From Lingula anatina (Eukaryota > Brachiopoda > Lingulata > Lingulida > Lingulidae): a stretch of 62,000 nt of DNA. Of the stretch, positions 11,831 through 23,800 are shown one piece after another. Every line of letters starts with the position of its first letter. Position 1 is the stretch's first letter. The stretch is taken from assembly GCF_001039355.2 (NCBI RefSeq), contig NW_019775929.1, forward strand, positions 1 to 62,000. Direction: 5' to 3'. The notes beneath the pieces are model-generated. The model was not told where the DNA came from and did no database searches. It was given only the letters and a program-made list of their open reading frames with translations. The translations under genes were made by a program, and so were the position numbers.

Positions 11831-13925
11831 CTAGACTCCATCAAGATGCGGCGATTTCTCAGGCCATAACCTTGATTTTGCATATGAATATTCAACTTCG
11901 CCTTCGGAATCTAAAGTTTTCATGATATTTGGACCAGCGTTAATATATGAATACGTAGGCTCCCTTTTGAGACGAGGAATCCCACTGTCAACGTACCAGT
12001 ACTCTTCATCATTAGGGCGACATTCATTTTCGGTTTCGATCATGTTGTAATATACATGTAAACCATTGTCCTCTTTAAGAAAGTCATCATTAGGTTTACA
12101 CTGGTTTTGGTAAAATAAAGATTCAGCGTTGTTACGCCCGTCGTCGTTCTGGATTAAACCACAATCAGGTGGAAAGGAGAAACGTCGCTTAATATAATTT
12201 GCAGGCTTGGATGCTCGCTTATCATGATTTCTGTTAAAAGAATATCTTTTACGGGTACCACCCGTACGCGGGGAGACTTCCTGTAAGTTTTCAGTTGTGG
12301 AAAGTAAAATATTTTCAAATGGAGACACTAGCACTTCGCACAGGGAAAGATAAGAATTTATGTCAGCTACCGCAGATGTTTTTGGATCCCTTCGCTTTGG
12401 TCGAGGAGATTCCAACAATCCTTTGCGTCCTTCAACATGCCCTAATGTGACGTCTTCGTCTAAATGCTTCAAAAATGCTGTGTTACAGTAGATAACAGAA
12501 GTGGATTTTCTTTGTTGTTTTGCAAACGCACTGGAACTGTCTTCAGGCTCCGCACTCTCAGGAATATAGGAATTTGTTGAACCGATGTTGGTTATTTTAA
12601 CATCATCCTCACTTCCGGTAGGGGGATCCTCACAAGACGGAATCATGTTTGCAGGTTGACTTGCACCACTAGGATAATTGGATTTGTTCTGTTGGTGCTT
12701 GGGCAAGGTGTTGAGATAGTCCTCCTTTATTAAAACTAAATCATCATCACTCAGAGTAAGATTTAAGCCGTTTTGGTTTGGTATTGAGGGTAACGGTCTT
12801 TGAACCTGTTTGTAAGGGTGTGTGTTAGCTCTGTCTACGATTGTGAGTGATTCATAGTCTTCTTCTTCTTCTTCAATGTGGTCTGTATGTAATTCATGGG
12901 ATGTGTCATAAGTTTGCCCATGCAGATTTGCCCTTGAGTTTAGGTTCATTCTTCTCCAGACAAATACTAGTATGGTCACCACCAATGCGCTGAACAGAAA
13001 GGCGGCACCACCTATTGACGGCCCCATTATCATATCAGTGCTCTTTACTAGAAAAATGAAAAAAAAAGTCCAAAGTAAATCTGTATTGAAACTAAAGCGA
13101 ACTGGTTTGCATTGAGCCCCTTAATGGAACCGTGGTATGTTTTTGAAATCTATATCTCAGCGAAATATTAGCGACTTTGGTGACAATTACAAAGACCTAC
13201 CGTTATACACACACTGGACAATAGAAGTGTCACCCCCTAAATCAGAGTAATCAAAGTAGGCAGATCTTGGGTAGTTATAATGCCTGGTCTACTTATAATG
13301 TGATTAATGAGTATAAAACCGCTGTACCATTTATTTGTATTGTTGGTCTTGTACATGTACAGCAAATGTTATGTACAGCCTATAAAGGACGAGGAAATAA
13401 ATGAAAAGTAGAGGAACCCAAAGTATATGAGCTTGGATAGAGGAGTTTCATATACATGTATACACAATAGATATGATATGATGTGGAATACCGGTTTTCG
13501 GCGCTTTCCTCTCCTCCTCGCATCTTTCTCCTTCGAACCCATCAGGACAAACACATGTTCCATACAGAGTGTGACAGGCGCCATTATTTTCACAAGAACA
13601 TGTATTGCTGCAGTCAAGACCATAGGTACCAAGCGGACACCCTGCAAGGTTGACAAATAGATAAATTAATATAATTCAAAGATAAGATAAACGCCTTGAA
13701 AGGTGCGCTGAAAATTATTTAATCGTGATGACTGTTATTCGCAGTTTTTTCCCCGTGCTAATTCTCAATTTTTAGTTGTTTGTAGACATGGAAAACGGTT
13801 CTTAGGCTAAATTAATATCTATGTGTTTCTTATTCTAAAACGTTCAAACCAAATTAGAACAACAGCCGAAAAAGGAGACAAAATACCCTCGTAGTCTCGT
13901 GAGGTTGCACCTTTTATTTACACAT

Positions 13926-13960
<35 letters not shown>

Positions 13961-15604
13961 CGTTTATAGCTCAAAAACTATTACATAGACGAATATATAT
14001 TGAAAGACCGATTTAATAATAGGGTGCGAGGCTACTAGTATGTGTATATGGCAGAGGTCCTCTTTGTTCAGCTTTGTTTCCCGATTCCTCAGAATATTGC
14101 CAATTTACAGTCATTACGATACCATATAACGTCGCAGATACAGTTAATTGTATGTATGTAAGTCCTTTTTCAATTACATTATAGCAGAATCTCACATGAA
14201 TCTCGTTTTTAAAATCAAATTAGTCACAAAAACCATTACACCAAGAAAAAATAATAACGAATTAACCCAAAAGGCGACATCTGCGATAGCCCTAGGTTTT
14301 GCAAATTATAATAAAATCATGCGAGACTTGGTTGAGGGTAGGGCCAAATTAAAATCATGACAGATAGTCCAAATTTCTATTAATCAGTCTTACTTCACGT
14401 AATATCTCGCACTTTGCATACTCTTGAATGACGTCATGCATTGCCATCAGCCTCATTTTAGGCTACCTCGGTTGGCCAGTGAGTCCAAACAATACCCACC
14501 TTTTGGTGTGACCGTTACTTGTATGATTAGTGTATCATTTTCAAGAGGAACATCACACTTGAGCTTGTTGACACCCGATGCCAGGACAAGTTGTGCAACT
14601 GCAACTTTAACCACGATCGTGCGATTATCTGCTACCCAATTTTCCGGAAGAATATTTTCAAGCGCAACGGATGGTGCAGAAATGTTTTCGCACTTCATGA
14701 TTTCCATTGTAACATTGGAAGTTGTCATGTTTTCAACTGGGTTGCATTTCAGTGTGTCCAGGTAATATCCTTCCACACAAACTTTGAACGGTATGTCGCT
14801 TGATTCAATAGAAAAATATCCATTCACTGTGCCTGTAAGGAAAGTTAAGCAAAACAGGAATAGGTAATACAGCGCTCGAAAATATACTTTATGCTTAATA
14901 CAATGACTACATGCAGGTCTGTTATCTGACCACAAAAGATTTTACAACTCTGAAAGATTTAATTCAAGATAGCTCTTATTCATCGTGCAGTCAATGATAA
15001 AGTGTTTGTCGCTGCTACAGGGTACAACAACCATGTATGTCAACTCGTTCAATTTAAATCAATGGGAAAAAATTAACCATACATGAGCCGTTTGCTGTGG
15101 ATAGGAAAGTAGTAGTTGTGCAATGATGAAAAACACAAGCTTGTATCTCAAATGCAGGCACACCACTGTTCTGAAATAGCAATTTGAAAGCTATACATGT
15201 ATTCATCAGAACTAAAGTCATCAGCTATGAGAAAATTATCATGTAACATTTCAAAAACACATTAAGAAACTGATATAAAAAAATAATGCTTTCAGCAAAC
15301 AACAACAAATTACTTTTGCTAACTGATTGGACAAAGATCGTCACATGACATCCTGACATTGCTTATTTCTGTTCTGAATGCTTTCTTAGTGTTGTATATA
15401 AAGAACCATTTGAGCATCAAAAGCAAACACTTAAGAGCAAAAGCAAACGTTTCTTTCTTTTTTTTTTTTTTTTTTTTTTTTTTTTGTACTCACCACATTC
15501 CCGCTTCTTTTGTATGCACTATGACATATTCCAGTGTCTGTGGTTGATGAATAACAAATGAGAAGTTGCAGGAAGAAGAACAAGATAGATATTTTCCTCT
15601 CCAT
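11831..15604 (-). CDS. Single-EGF, single-pass receptor-like protein with a tyrosine-rich tail
   Basis: Minus-strand exons in order: 15604-15494 (signal peptide, MERKISILFFFLQLLIC), 15170-15083, 14832-14500, 13641-13492, 13047-11831 (1899 nt, about 632 aa; phases 0,1,1,1). The third exon encodes a glycosylated ectodomain with spaced cysteines. The fourth is one EGF-like domain of the MEGF/scavenger-receptor-F type (CPLGTYGLDCSNTCSC, then CVCPDGFEGERC). The last exon begins with the transmembrane helix (~238-258) followed by an approximately 375-residue tail. The tail carries YLNT, YCNT, YYNM and YINA (Y-x-N, the Grb2-SH2 consensus), plus YESL and YVDS. An open frame running upstream of 14832 reads through a polypyrimidine tract and has no ATG, which favours the acceptor at 14832 and the signal-peptide exon at 15604. 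A phagocytic or adhesion receptor role is inferred only; no close named homologue was recognised. Confidence 0.8.
13924..13960. repeat. (TTTA)n microsatellite
   Basis: Tetranucleotide tract inside the intron between the EGF exon and the ectodomain exon. Confidence 0.95.
15228..15370. repeat. 143-bp duplicate of the CLCA gene 3' end
   Basis: Matches 17691-17833 over 143 bases with about four mismatches and no indels. It lies in the first intron of the single-EGF receptor gene. The source segment is the start of the CLCA 3' UTR together with its stop codon and last two codons. Confidence 0.92.
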
Positions 15605-16330
15605 TGAAGTGCTCGTTTACTACTACCTTCGCAAATGTTATGATTGTAAGTCGAAAACAGACATCCAGGTTTTCATATGTTACGACTTTTATGGACAACG
15701 AGGAAGTAACACCAATATATATTCTGTTTCATTGCCTCTGTGTATTTCGCAATTCACCCTTTTTCAGTGTCACTGGGGAACATCGCTTATTCATCGCGTT
15801 AAGGGATGGGCCCAGAAAAAGAACACTAATGTGTGGTGGTAGAAGTAGGGTTTTCAAAGAATAAGATATAAGTATATAAGTATATAAGATATAAGTATAT
15901 AAGATATAAGATATAAGTATTATATATAGTCAAGAAAAAATGAATGTATTGGATTGTGTCGCATAGACAAATAATTGAGAAAGGCAATAGCGTTTGTGTG
16001 TGATTGGTTATGCAGAGCGCATTTTAAACAAGCAGTAAAAAGACGGGAAATTTGAGAAGAAATCGTAGTAGGCGTTACGTGAACTTAAGCAAAACTAGCG
16101 TAGTAGAGAGCTGTGGCGTACTTAGGAATTCACCGAGGATAGGGACAGTTGGAAGTGCTCCTTAAAGGCGGACTTGAAACGGGTACAAACGAGATTAAAA
16201 GCCGTCTCAAAACCCCAAAAGCTGGAAAATTTATGAGAATTTTGGCGTAATTTACACACTGATGAGACCTTCCCCACCCCGCCCAATGCCCAATTAGGAA
16301 AACATATGACAACGCCATCACGTCCATTCG

Positions 16331-16499
16331 CAAGGGCGGATCCAGAGATATTTGCTGACAATCTTCCAAATTATCTTAGTCGATCAATCATCCATTTTTG
16401 ACTGTCTTCCGACAGTAAAAATTAAATGCCCATCAATATAACTTGAAAACTTCTGACCGTCTTCCAGAAGACCCAGAAGACCGCCTACGTCCGCCCCTG
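16331..16499. mobile_element. Short terminal-inverted-repeat element (GGGCGGAT family), copy 1
   Basis: Begins CAAGGGCGGATCCAGAG and ends with TCCGCCCCTG, which pair as short terminal inverted repeats. A related copy of 168 bp lies at 51956-52123. The termini resemble those of hAT-type non-autonomous elements. No transposase is encoded and no clear target-site duplication is visible for this copy. Confidence 0.7.
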
Positions 16500-17119
16500 A
16501 TCAGAATTTCGATGAGTTCACCAGGCTCAGCAATGAAGTCAGAAAATAACCTCAGAAGCTTGTTGATTTATGTCTGATCTCGCAAGCAATGATGAGACCC
16601 CCCCCCCCCTTTAGTCAATTAAGAAAACACATGGCACCATCACGCCCATTGGAATTTCTGTAAGTTTACCGGGCCCAGCTATGAAGTCGGACCGTAAGTA
16701 AGCTTACAATTGTATATTATGCATACTAAACGTTTCTTAAAAAGTGCGTGTATTGGATTGTGTTCTGAAATACATTTCCCTGTTTGATTTGGTAGATATG
16801 ACAAGCCCCTACGTATACCCTCATACTGTAAGGCCCTTTTTCCATTGAGCGGTATACTTAAACGATACAGTACTCACCCCTCCATAAAAATATAGCTCAA
16901 CAAACAAGCAGCCGAAATCAATGAACGTGTATAAACACACAGGTAAAATAAAGTAACCAATTTTTATTTGAGATCACAGTAAAAGAAGAATATATGGTAT
17001 TGAGTTATATTTGTTAATTTGTAACTACTGTACAAAAGCCGTGACACCGTGGAAGCATAGATACAGGTATGTCTATAACTTTCGGTGTTAAAAATCTTGT
17101 AGCTGATGAATCCACAGTA

Positions 17120-17143
17120 CTATATATATATATATATATATAT
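17120..17143. repeat. (TA)n microsatellite
   Basis: Short dinucleotide tract. Confidence 0.95.
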
Positions 17144-17445
17144 GTAGACCTTCTAAAAATAAATACTGGAACCGGGACCCTTACATGCACTAATTCATCA
17201 GTCATTAATGAAGTAACAATAATTATTCAAGAAGAAATATCTGCACAAGTACACCGTTAAACCTCTTTTTGTAAAACGTATGCATAAAAACACAAATAAT
17301 CTATAATAGCAAGGTAGACGGTTAGGACGAAGAGAAAGAGGTGCTCGCCCCTTTATGTATGCTTTCGCCAATGTTCGCCTCCACCAGGGAGCCAAAGTCA
17401 ATAACCGAATGTACAAATCTTAATGGTATATAATACAAACAATAG

Positions 17446-17448
<3 letters not shown>

Positions 17449-17504
<56 letters not shown>
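17449..17504. repeat. (TA)n microsatellite
   Basis: About 56 bases of uninterrupted TA. Confidence 0.95.
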
Positions 17505-17505
<1 letters not shown>

Positions 17506-17690
17506 TTTTTATCATTCAACCAAAATATTATTAATGGACTATGTGATTTGAAAAGTTAACATTCTTGTATTTCAAGCAATTTAGGTTGTAAATATTTACT
17601 GATGACATATTAATATAGTAGTAAACAGATAAGTATAAAGACATTTGTTTGAATGATTTAACATTTGTGATTAATTTATATAACACGAAG

Positions 17691-17833
17691 TGAGAAAATT
17701 ATCATGTAACATTTCAAAAACACATTAAGAAACTGATATAAAAAAATAATGCTTTCAGCAAACATCAACAAATTACTTTTGCTTACTGATTGGACAACGC
17801 TCGTCACATGACATCCTGACATTGCTTATTTCT
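17691..17833. repeat. Source copy of the 143-bp CLCA 3'-end duplication
   Basis: Contains the CLCA stop codon (TAA, 17828-17826 on the minus strand) and the first ~135 bases of its 3' UTR. The other copy is at 15228-15370. Confidence 0.9.
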
Positions 17834-20800
17834 TTGGTTTTGATTTCAAATTCCCCGATTTCCCTGTAGATGCTGGTTTCAGTGGAGGCAATTGGTTCTT
17901 CTTTGCTGTAGGTACTGGATTGTTTAGCGCCTTACTGCTGAACCCATTCTTGGCTGGTTTCGATCCAGATCCATCGTCAGTAGGCATTTCAACTTTGTTC
18001 AGACCATAGGCGGTTGTTGCCGGCGTGGCTCCTTTTTGATTGACATTCTTCTTCTCATTTGTTATTTTGACTTTATCTTTACTATACGCTGGGTTGTCGA
18101 CCCCTGATTTCTCAGAGACTTCGCTTTCTTGTAATTTAACGTGCTTCTTTTTAATGACAAGGAAATACACGAGCACGACTACTACGACAATCACGACCAG
18201 AACAACGGCAAGCACAACGCCAGCGATAAGTCCGGCATTGTCATGGGAAGATTCAGGCTTAATCTCAACGAAAGAGGACGAAACGATATTGGACGCACTG
18301 CTGTTTTTACCCGATTCGTCCCCGACTTTTAAGGCAAAGAAATAAGTTGTTTCGTCCTTGAGATCTTTCAACAGAATAATAATTTTCTCTTTCTGCCCAG
18401 CCGGCAAAGGTGACGTCAAGTTTCCCTCGGCTAATTGTGACGCCAGAACAGGAGTGGCGCTGTCAAAGTCGCTCCTTAACGCGGTGTAGTTGCGTGACAT
18501 TCGTAGATCGTAGAAGGAGGCTAAAATCAGATAAAGATATTTTTATTATTAGAGTAGTACAGTTAATACAGTATACAGTATGCAGAAACCACGTCCAAAT
18601 AGAAATCATTAATGAGATTGTGTTCGTTTCAAGGCACTTCTTCAAATTAACGCAGAGCAGTGGTAAAATTAAAGTGAAGTCTACCTTTAAATTCCTGAAT
18701 CTATTCGCATTTTAGTCAAGTTCTGAAATGCATCTTTCAAGTCATCATCGTTTACTACATGTATTTGATCTAGAGTAAAAAAATCAAAATTTGGCATCGT
18801 GCTTGCAGTGTTATACAAAAGTAAAAAAACTGAGCAGTAACAGTTGCAGATATAATATGTTAACGCTAGTACAGACATACCATTTCCTTGGTCAAGATCA
18901 TCACCCGTGGCCGTCCACTCTAAGGTAAACGTCCGCATCTCGTACGACATCGCCGTCACCCTCAGATCCCTAACAGGCAAAGGCGGGAAGAGATCCACGG
19001 TGGAGCCCGCCGTCTGGTTGGCCACGGTGAAAAAGCCACCGGAACTGCTGCGGGAGAAATCGTCAACTGTGGTGAGTTGAAACTGAGTACCGCTATTTTC
19101 AACGTCAACAGCTGAAAAACATCCAAATCCATTTAATTGTTAACTTTATATTATAAAACGGTGAGTGAATGATGCTGAAAAAACAAAACAAGAATGGTTC
19201 CTAGTTGTTTAGGTTATTCGTGACTGTTTGGAGCCTTTTCCAAACTGCTCCCATTACAAAAATGACCTACTGAAACCAAAACTGAATTATAACAATGATA
19301 TGCCCATTTTTTTTTACAAAATTATCACCTTAAAAATTCAAAATAAAAACCTTAAGCTATAGGGAAAAAACTTGAATTCATCCATGACTGTATGGCACTT
19401 GGTGTTGTTTGTGAGCCATAAGAGGTTCACCGTTGCCGTATGCCATTGTACAATAAATGTACTTAACATCAAACTGGATCTTACTGACCTTGGGCACCTT
19501 GACCTTTTGCCGCAGTGTTGACCTTGACCTTGGTCGTGTTTCCACCCTCCACTTTCACCATCACCGTATACTTGGCATTTCCAGAAAATTTTGTGAAGTA
19601 CGCCGAATACGTTCCATCTCCAGCGGAAAGGTCGGCCCCTTAGAACATAAGGATAATTTATTAAAACTTATGTTTTTTTCGATCAAGTTAACAGCGATAA
19701 GTTTCTTTCTTCGTGCTTGGTTCGTACCTTTGTATTTGAGGCGTTCTGCGATAAGAATCACTTAGATAATAAAGGTAAAAAAACTTCCACAATCTCCGCC
19801 AATGGTCATGGTAAAAACTACATTTTCATTTTACTCTTTGAAAGAGATCTTCAACGATTTTTGTACAGAAGGCGTCCTCACCGTTAAAATGGTGGTGCAA
19901 TTTTGTAATTGTTATTGAAAAATACATTTGGTGAACGAAACGGCGAAGTTGTTACTAGTTATCAGAGGCTTTACTGAACCAGCTTCATACCCGTATCAGT
20001 AGCATAACATTTTTTTCTTCACGAGATAAAAAGTTGGCTTGATAAACAATACGATATACAATTTCAAAAAATAATTTATAAACACAATTCAATTAATTAA
20101 TAAACATACCCGAGCCAGTGTCTTTCAACTCCTGTGTAAAGGTTCCTAAACCGCTAGCTTCCACAATGGCGGTGACTGTAGCGCCAACTAGCGGTGCATA
20201 GCCCCTAGTGACGTCAGCATATATTATCAGGTACAATGACGCTGGATCTGTAGAAGACATTCAAAGGTAATTTTGAAATTTGGTGGAAAGATAGCACATG
20301 TCAAAATGATAAGGTTTCTTTGAGTTATTATTGCTTCATCTGTCTCCAAGGTCATATTTTGAGACCAGCTTGTGGGAATTAAGGCTAAGAGAGATGGACT
20401 ACCTGTACCAAATCGGTTTTTTGTCTTTTTAAACATCGAACTCTAATCATTTGTAACACCGGCTTTGAATCCTTCTTTTCGTTCTTTTTTCCCTAATCTG
20501 TTGCAAGCATTTCACTGTTGTAGTACGAAAAGACCCAGTTTACCTGAAAAATCAACGTCAGAAGCGCTGATCTGTGAAGACACGTGGATGAGGTCGTTCT
20601 TGCCTCCTGTAGCCCTTGAGACCACAGTGCCGGTTATTTCCTTCGATGTACGTGAGCCCGTGTTCTCCAGAATGAACCTGTATTTTCCCGCCTGGAAATG
20701 ATTTAGCGTTTAAAAGGAATTTCCGTACATACTGTTATACATGTACCCATACGGGAATACACATTTTACGTGTATGTACCTACATGCAAAACCACAGTAT

Positions 20801-23800
20801 AAACTACTCCCTGACCATAGGGTGCGCCAGTAGTCTGTTACAAAATTATTTATATCCCACCCTTTGAAATTTCACGTAATCAACGGGAGCGCGTTATACC
20901 ATGGATGCGACCCAAGTCGTCTGGGTTTAAAATCATCAAAACAGTATTTATCATTTTAAAGGGTACTGTGTTCTTATACCATTAATTATTGACTGTCTCT
21001 TTTAAAAGATAATTCTGCACAACTAAAACTATTTCCATGTGGGATATTTGGAATTTGTAAAGGATTTGGAAGGAGCACCATTATATAATTACTTAAAACC
21101 TTCAATGACTCCGTTTAACATCTGACCGTCGTCTGTTGTCAGTTTCAATTCCATGTTTTAAAACTAATTTATTATTTACCACAGTAAAAAAAACAAAAAA
21201 AAAAAAAAAAAACAAGATGCCGTTTACACCCAAGAGAGTTACCTCGGCTTTTCCCGGAAGCGCCATGATAATAGTCGTGTCACCTGATGCACCGCTTGCT
21301 GTCTGATTGGTTCCATTTGGCAAGGTCAAGGTTAGAGATATCCCGGAATACCCTCCAGTCCAAGAAAAAGAAAATCTCGTATTGTTCCCAACTGACGAGT
21401 CTATGGTTATGGTGTCTACGGCGGTGGAGAGTGGATTCAGGGTAAATGTGGACGAGTAGAGCTAAAAATATGAACGTTAAATAAACTGTGTGGTCACGAT
21501 ATTCTTTTGGTAATAACCCAGTTGTAATTGGAATAATTTTCAGGGGGAGTCATTGTATTGAGTTGGGACCTTAGAGAAAACTAGTTTTTGTCATTCAAAT
21601 TTTACCTCTCATTGTGTTTTAACAGAATGTTTTAAAAGTGTCTTCAAAGAAACAAAGTCTAGCTGTGTGGTTTTATATCTGGACTAAAAACTCTTAAATT
21701 TATTTTATGGTAAGGGATACGAGAACAATCCGGATAGGATAAATGATGAAAATTCATAAGATATGAAATGTCAATATAATCGGACCAGTTTATTACCTGC
21801 ACGTACGTAGGATCCCGCTTCATGGCGGGTTGAATGAAAGCGTTGTTGAGATCACTAGTGGAGTAATACGAAAGCCCGCCAGTGCTTGCCGCCAATGACG
21901 TCAGTTGGTCGTCTGCAGCGGTTGTATATAAAATAGTATCAGCAATCACCCCTTTGGCCAATATCGTGGGCTTGACTTCTGCTATGAAAGGAACAACGTT
22001 TTCTTTGCCGTCACTGATGACTTTAAGAATGCCGCCAGACGCGTTTCCTGCTTGTTCCAGAACCTGAAATAGATATTGTCATTATTTTATACTTGTGTAA
22101 AGATGGATGCACAAGTAAAGTGTAGAACGCGTTCATGAGCATTACCGAATTCGTCACGTCTCACAATTTTTCCTCACAACCCACTGATGTTTTTGATAAC
22201 AGTACCAGTACGTTTTGTGTTTCCGCACACACGGTACATTGTACAGGGTTTCGCACAGCGCTACAGATTTTCGTAAGGATTTCCCCGTGTCTCCTTTTCA
22301 TGGTGTGACGTATCTTGGAATGTGATCTTACCAGCATTCGCTTTACTTTGCAAATACGTATTCGAATGAGCTTTGAACCGCTTAGATACGAGTTATCGTA
22401 TTGTTTTAAATTAAAATTCATGTTGAAGCGTGATTTAGTTCTGTTATAATAAACAGTAGGCGCCAAGTAAAAATAATCAGATTTTTATGTACTTTTAACA
22501 GGTAGCAAACTCACACACATTTAACCAGTATGGCAGTGACTTACTTCGATCCCTTTAAGCAGACCACACCCTATGCACGTTCCGCCAGAAGCAGATGTAG
22601 GTAGCTTGGCGTCAACGGCAGTTCTGTCAGCTTCAGAGTCGAGACGAACTAACGACTGCACTATTTGGGCTGTCGAGGAAAACGTCACGATGCCGATGCT
22701 GCTGCCCTCTTCCGCAATGTTTAAGATGAAATTCGAAGCGGCGATTGTCATCTTAACAAGCTTGTCGTTCTGTAGAATGATGCAGGATTGTGGTTAATGA
22801 ATTTCAATATCTGTTGAATTATATAAAGTTGATGGATATATTGCGGTGGTCCCTCGATTCTAAGTAGCAGTATAATTTCTTTGAGAAATTTGTGAGTCCT
22901 AATTTGGCTAGATTTAGTCCATTTTGGATTTTGACTTATTAAATAATAAATACATAATTCTTGCTCCAAGTAGAGCTTCGTGCTCTTAGTGGAGCAGACA
23001 TCAGTTTATTAAAAAAAAATAACCGACCTGGCTGTTCATGATTTTCCTTTTTCCATTTCAATTACCGACAATAGTATAGAAACAAACCTCGCGGTCCAGT
23101 GTCTAAAAGTAATTAGTGTTATATCTTATCATTTTTAACTAGAGTTTTTTTAATCGATCGACAAGACAGAGCTCGAGAGCAAGATAGAGACGGGAGTATG
23201 TTGTTGCCAAGACGGACAGTGCTACTTTCAGTTTTCAAATATCCGGAAATAGAATCAGGGCAAATCGAGACTGAATTGACGTTTGCGGTCGTAAATAACG
23301 ATTTAGTAAAATACAAAGTAAGTATTAATTTTACTCAGTAAGTAATTTAGTTGTAACTTACAGCGGTATGAGGGGGGGGGGGCGAGAAGTGAGTGAGGAC
23401 ATAAAGGAAAAGTTGAATTTCGTTCCTTACATTGTTCATACTACCAGAAACATCAAGGATCAGGACATAGCGTCTCTCCACTTCCTTCACGACTGTGAAT
23501 GACGGTGTGGTGTTGAAGTTTTCGTTGTCCCAGGACACGGCTGGGTTGCTGCCTACAAATTAAACAAAGCATTCATTACTCATTCTGTATTCATCATGTA
23601 CAGTTGAGGAATTAAATTCACTTTTAGGTCGAGGTTCTATTTCCTTTTTCACACTCACCGTTGCTGAAATCCGGATGCTCGAGTATCACCTCCCAGACAC
23701 TTTTGCCTTCACAGAGGCGGTTTTGTCGGTTTGGAGCCTCAGTGTTGTGATCTATAGCCTCGCTGTCAGGGCTGTTGCCACAGAACGTGGTGACCTATAA

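Larger units (their letters stand above)
15605..17690. other. Intergenic region between the single-EGF gene and the CLCA gene, rich in decayed repeats
   Basis: The 5' flank of the single-EGF gene is at 15605-15900, with a short AT-rich degenerate array (ataagtat units) at 15866-15920. A cluster of decayed mobile-element pieces occupies about 16110-16700, including the 169-bp element at 16331-16499 and two related blocks with similar C-rich cores at ~16270 and ~16590. TA microsatellites follow at 17120-17143 and 17449-17504. No gene seen. Confidence 0.55.

Noticed and set aside
14453-14935. Minus-strand frame with an apparent signal peptide beginning at 14935
   Set aside because: The first codon is TTG, and the hydrophobic stretch is a translated polypyrimidine tract before the acceptor at 14832. 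A better ATG signal-peptide exon exists at 15604.
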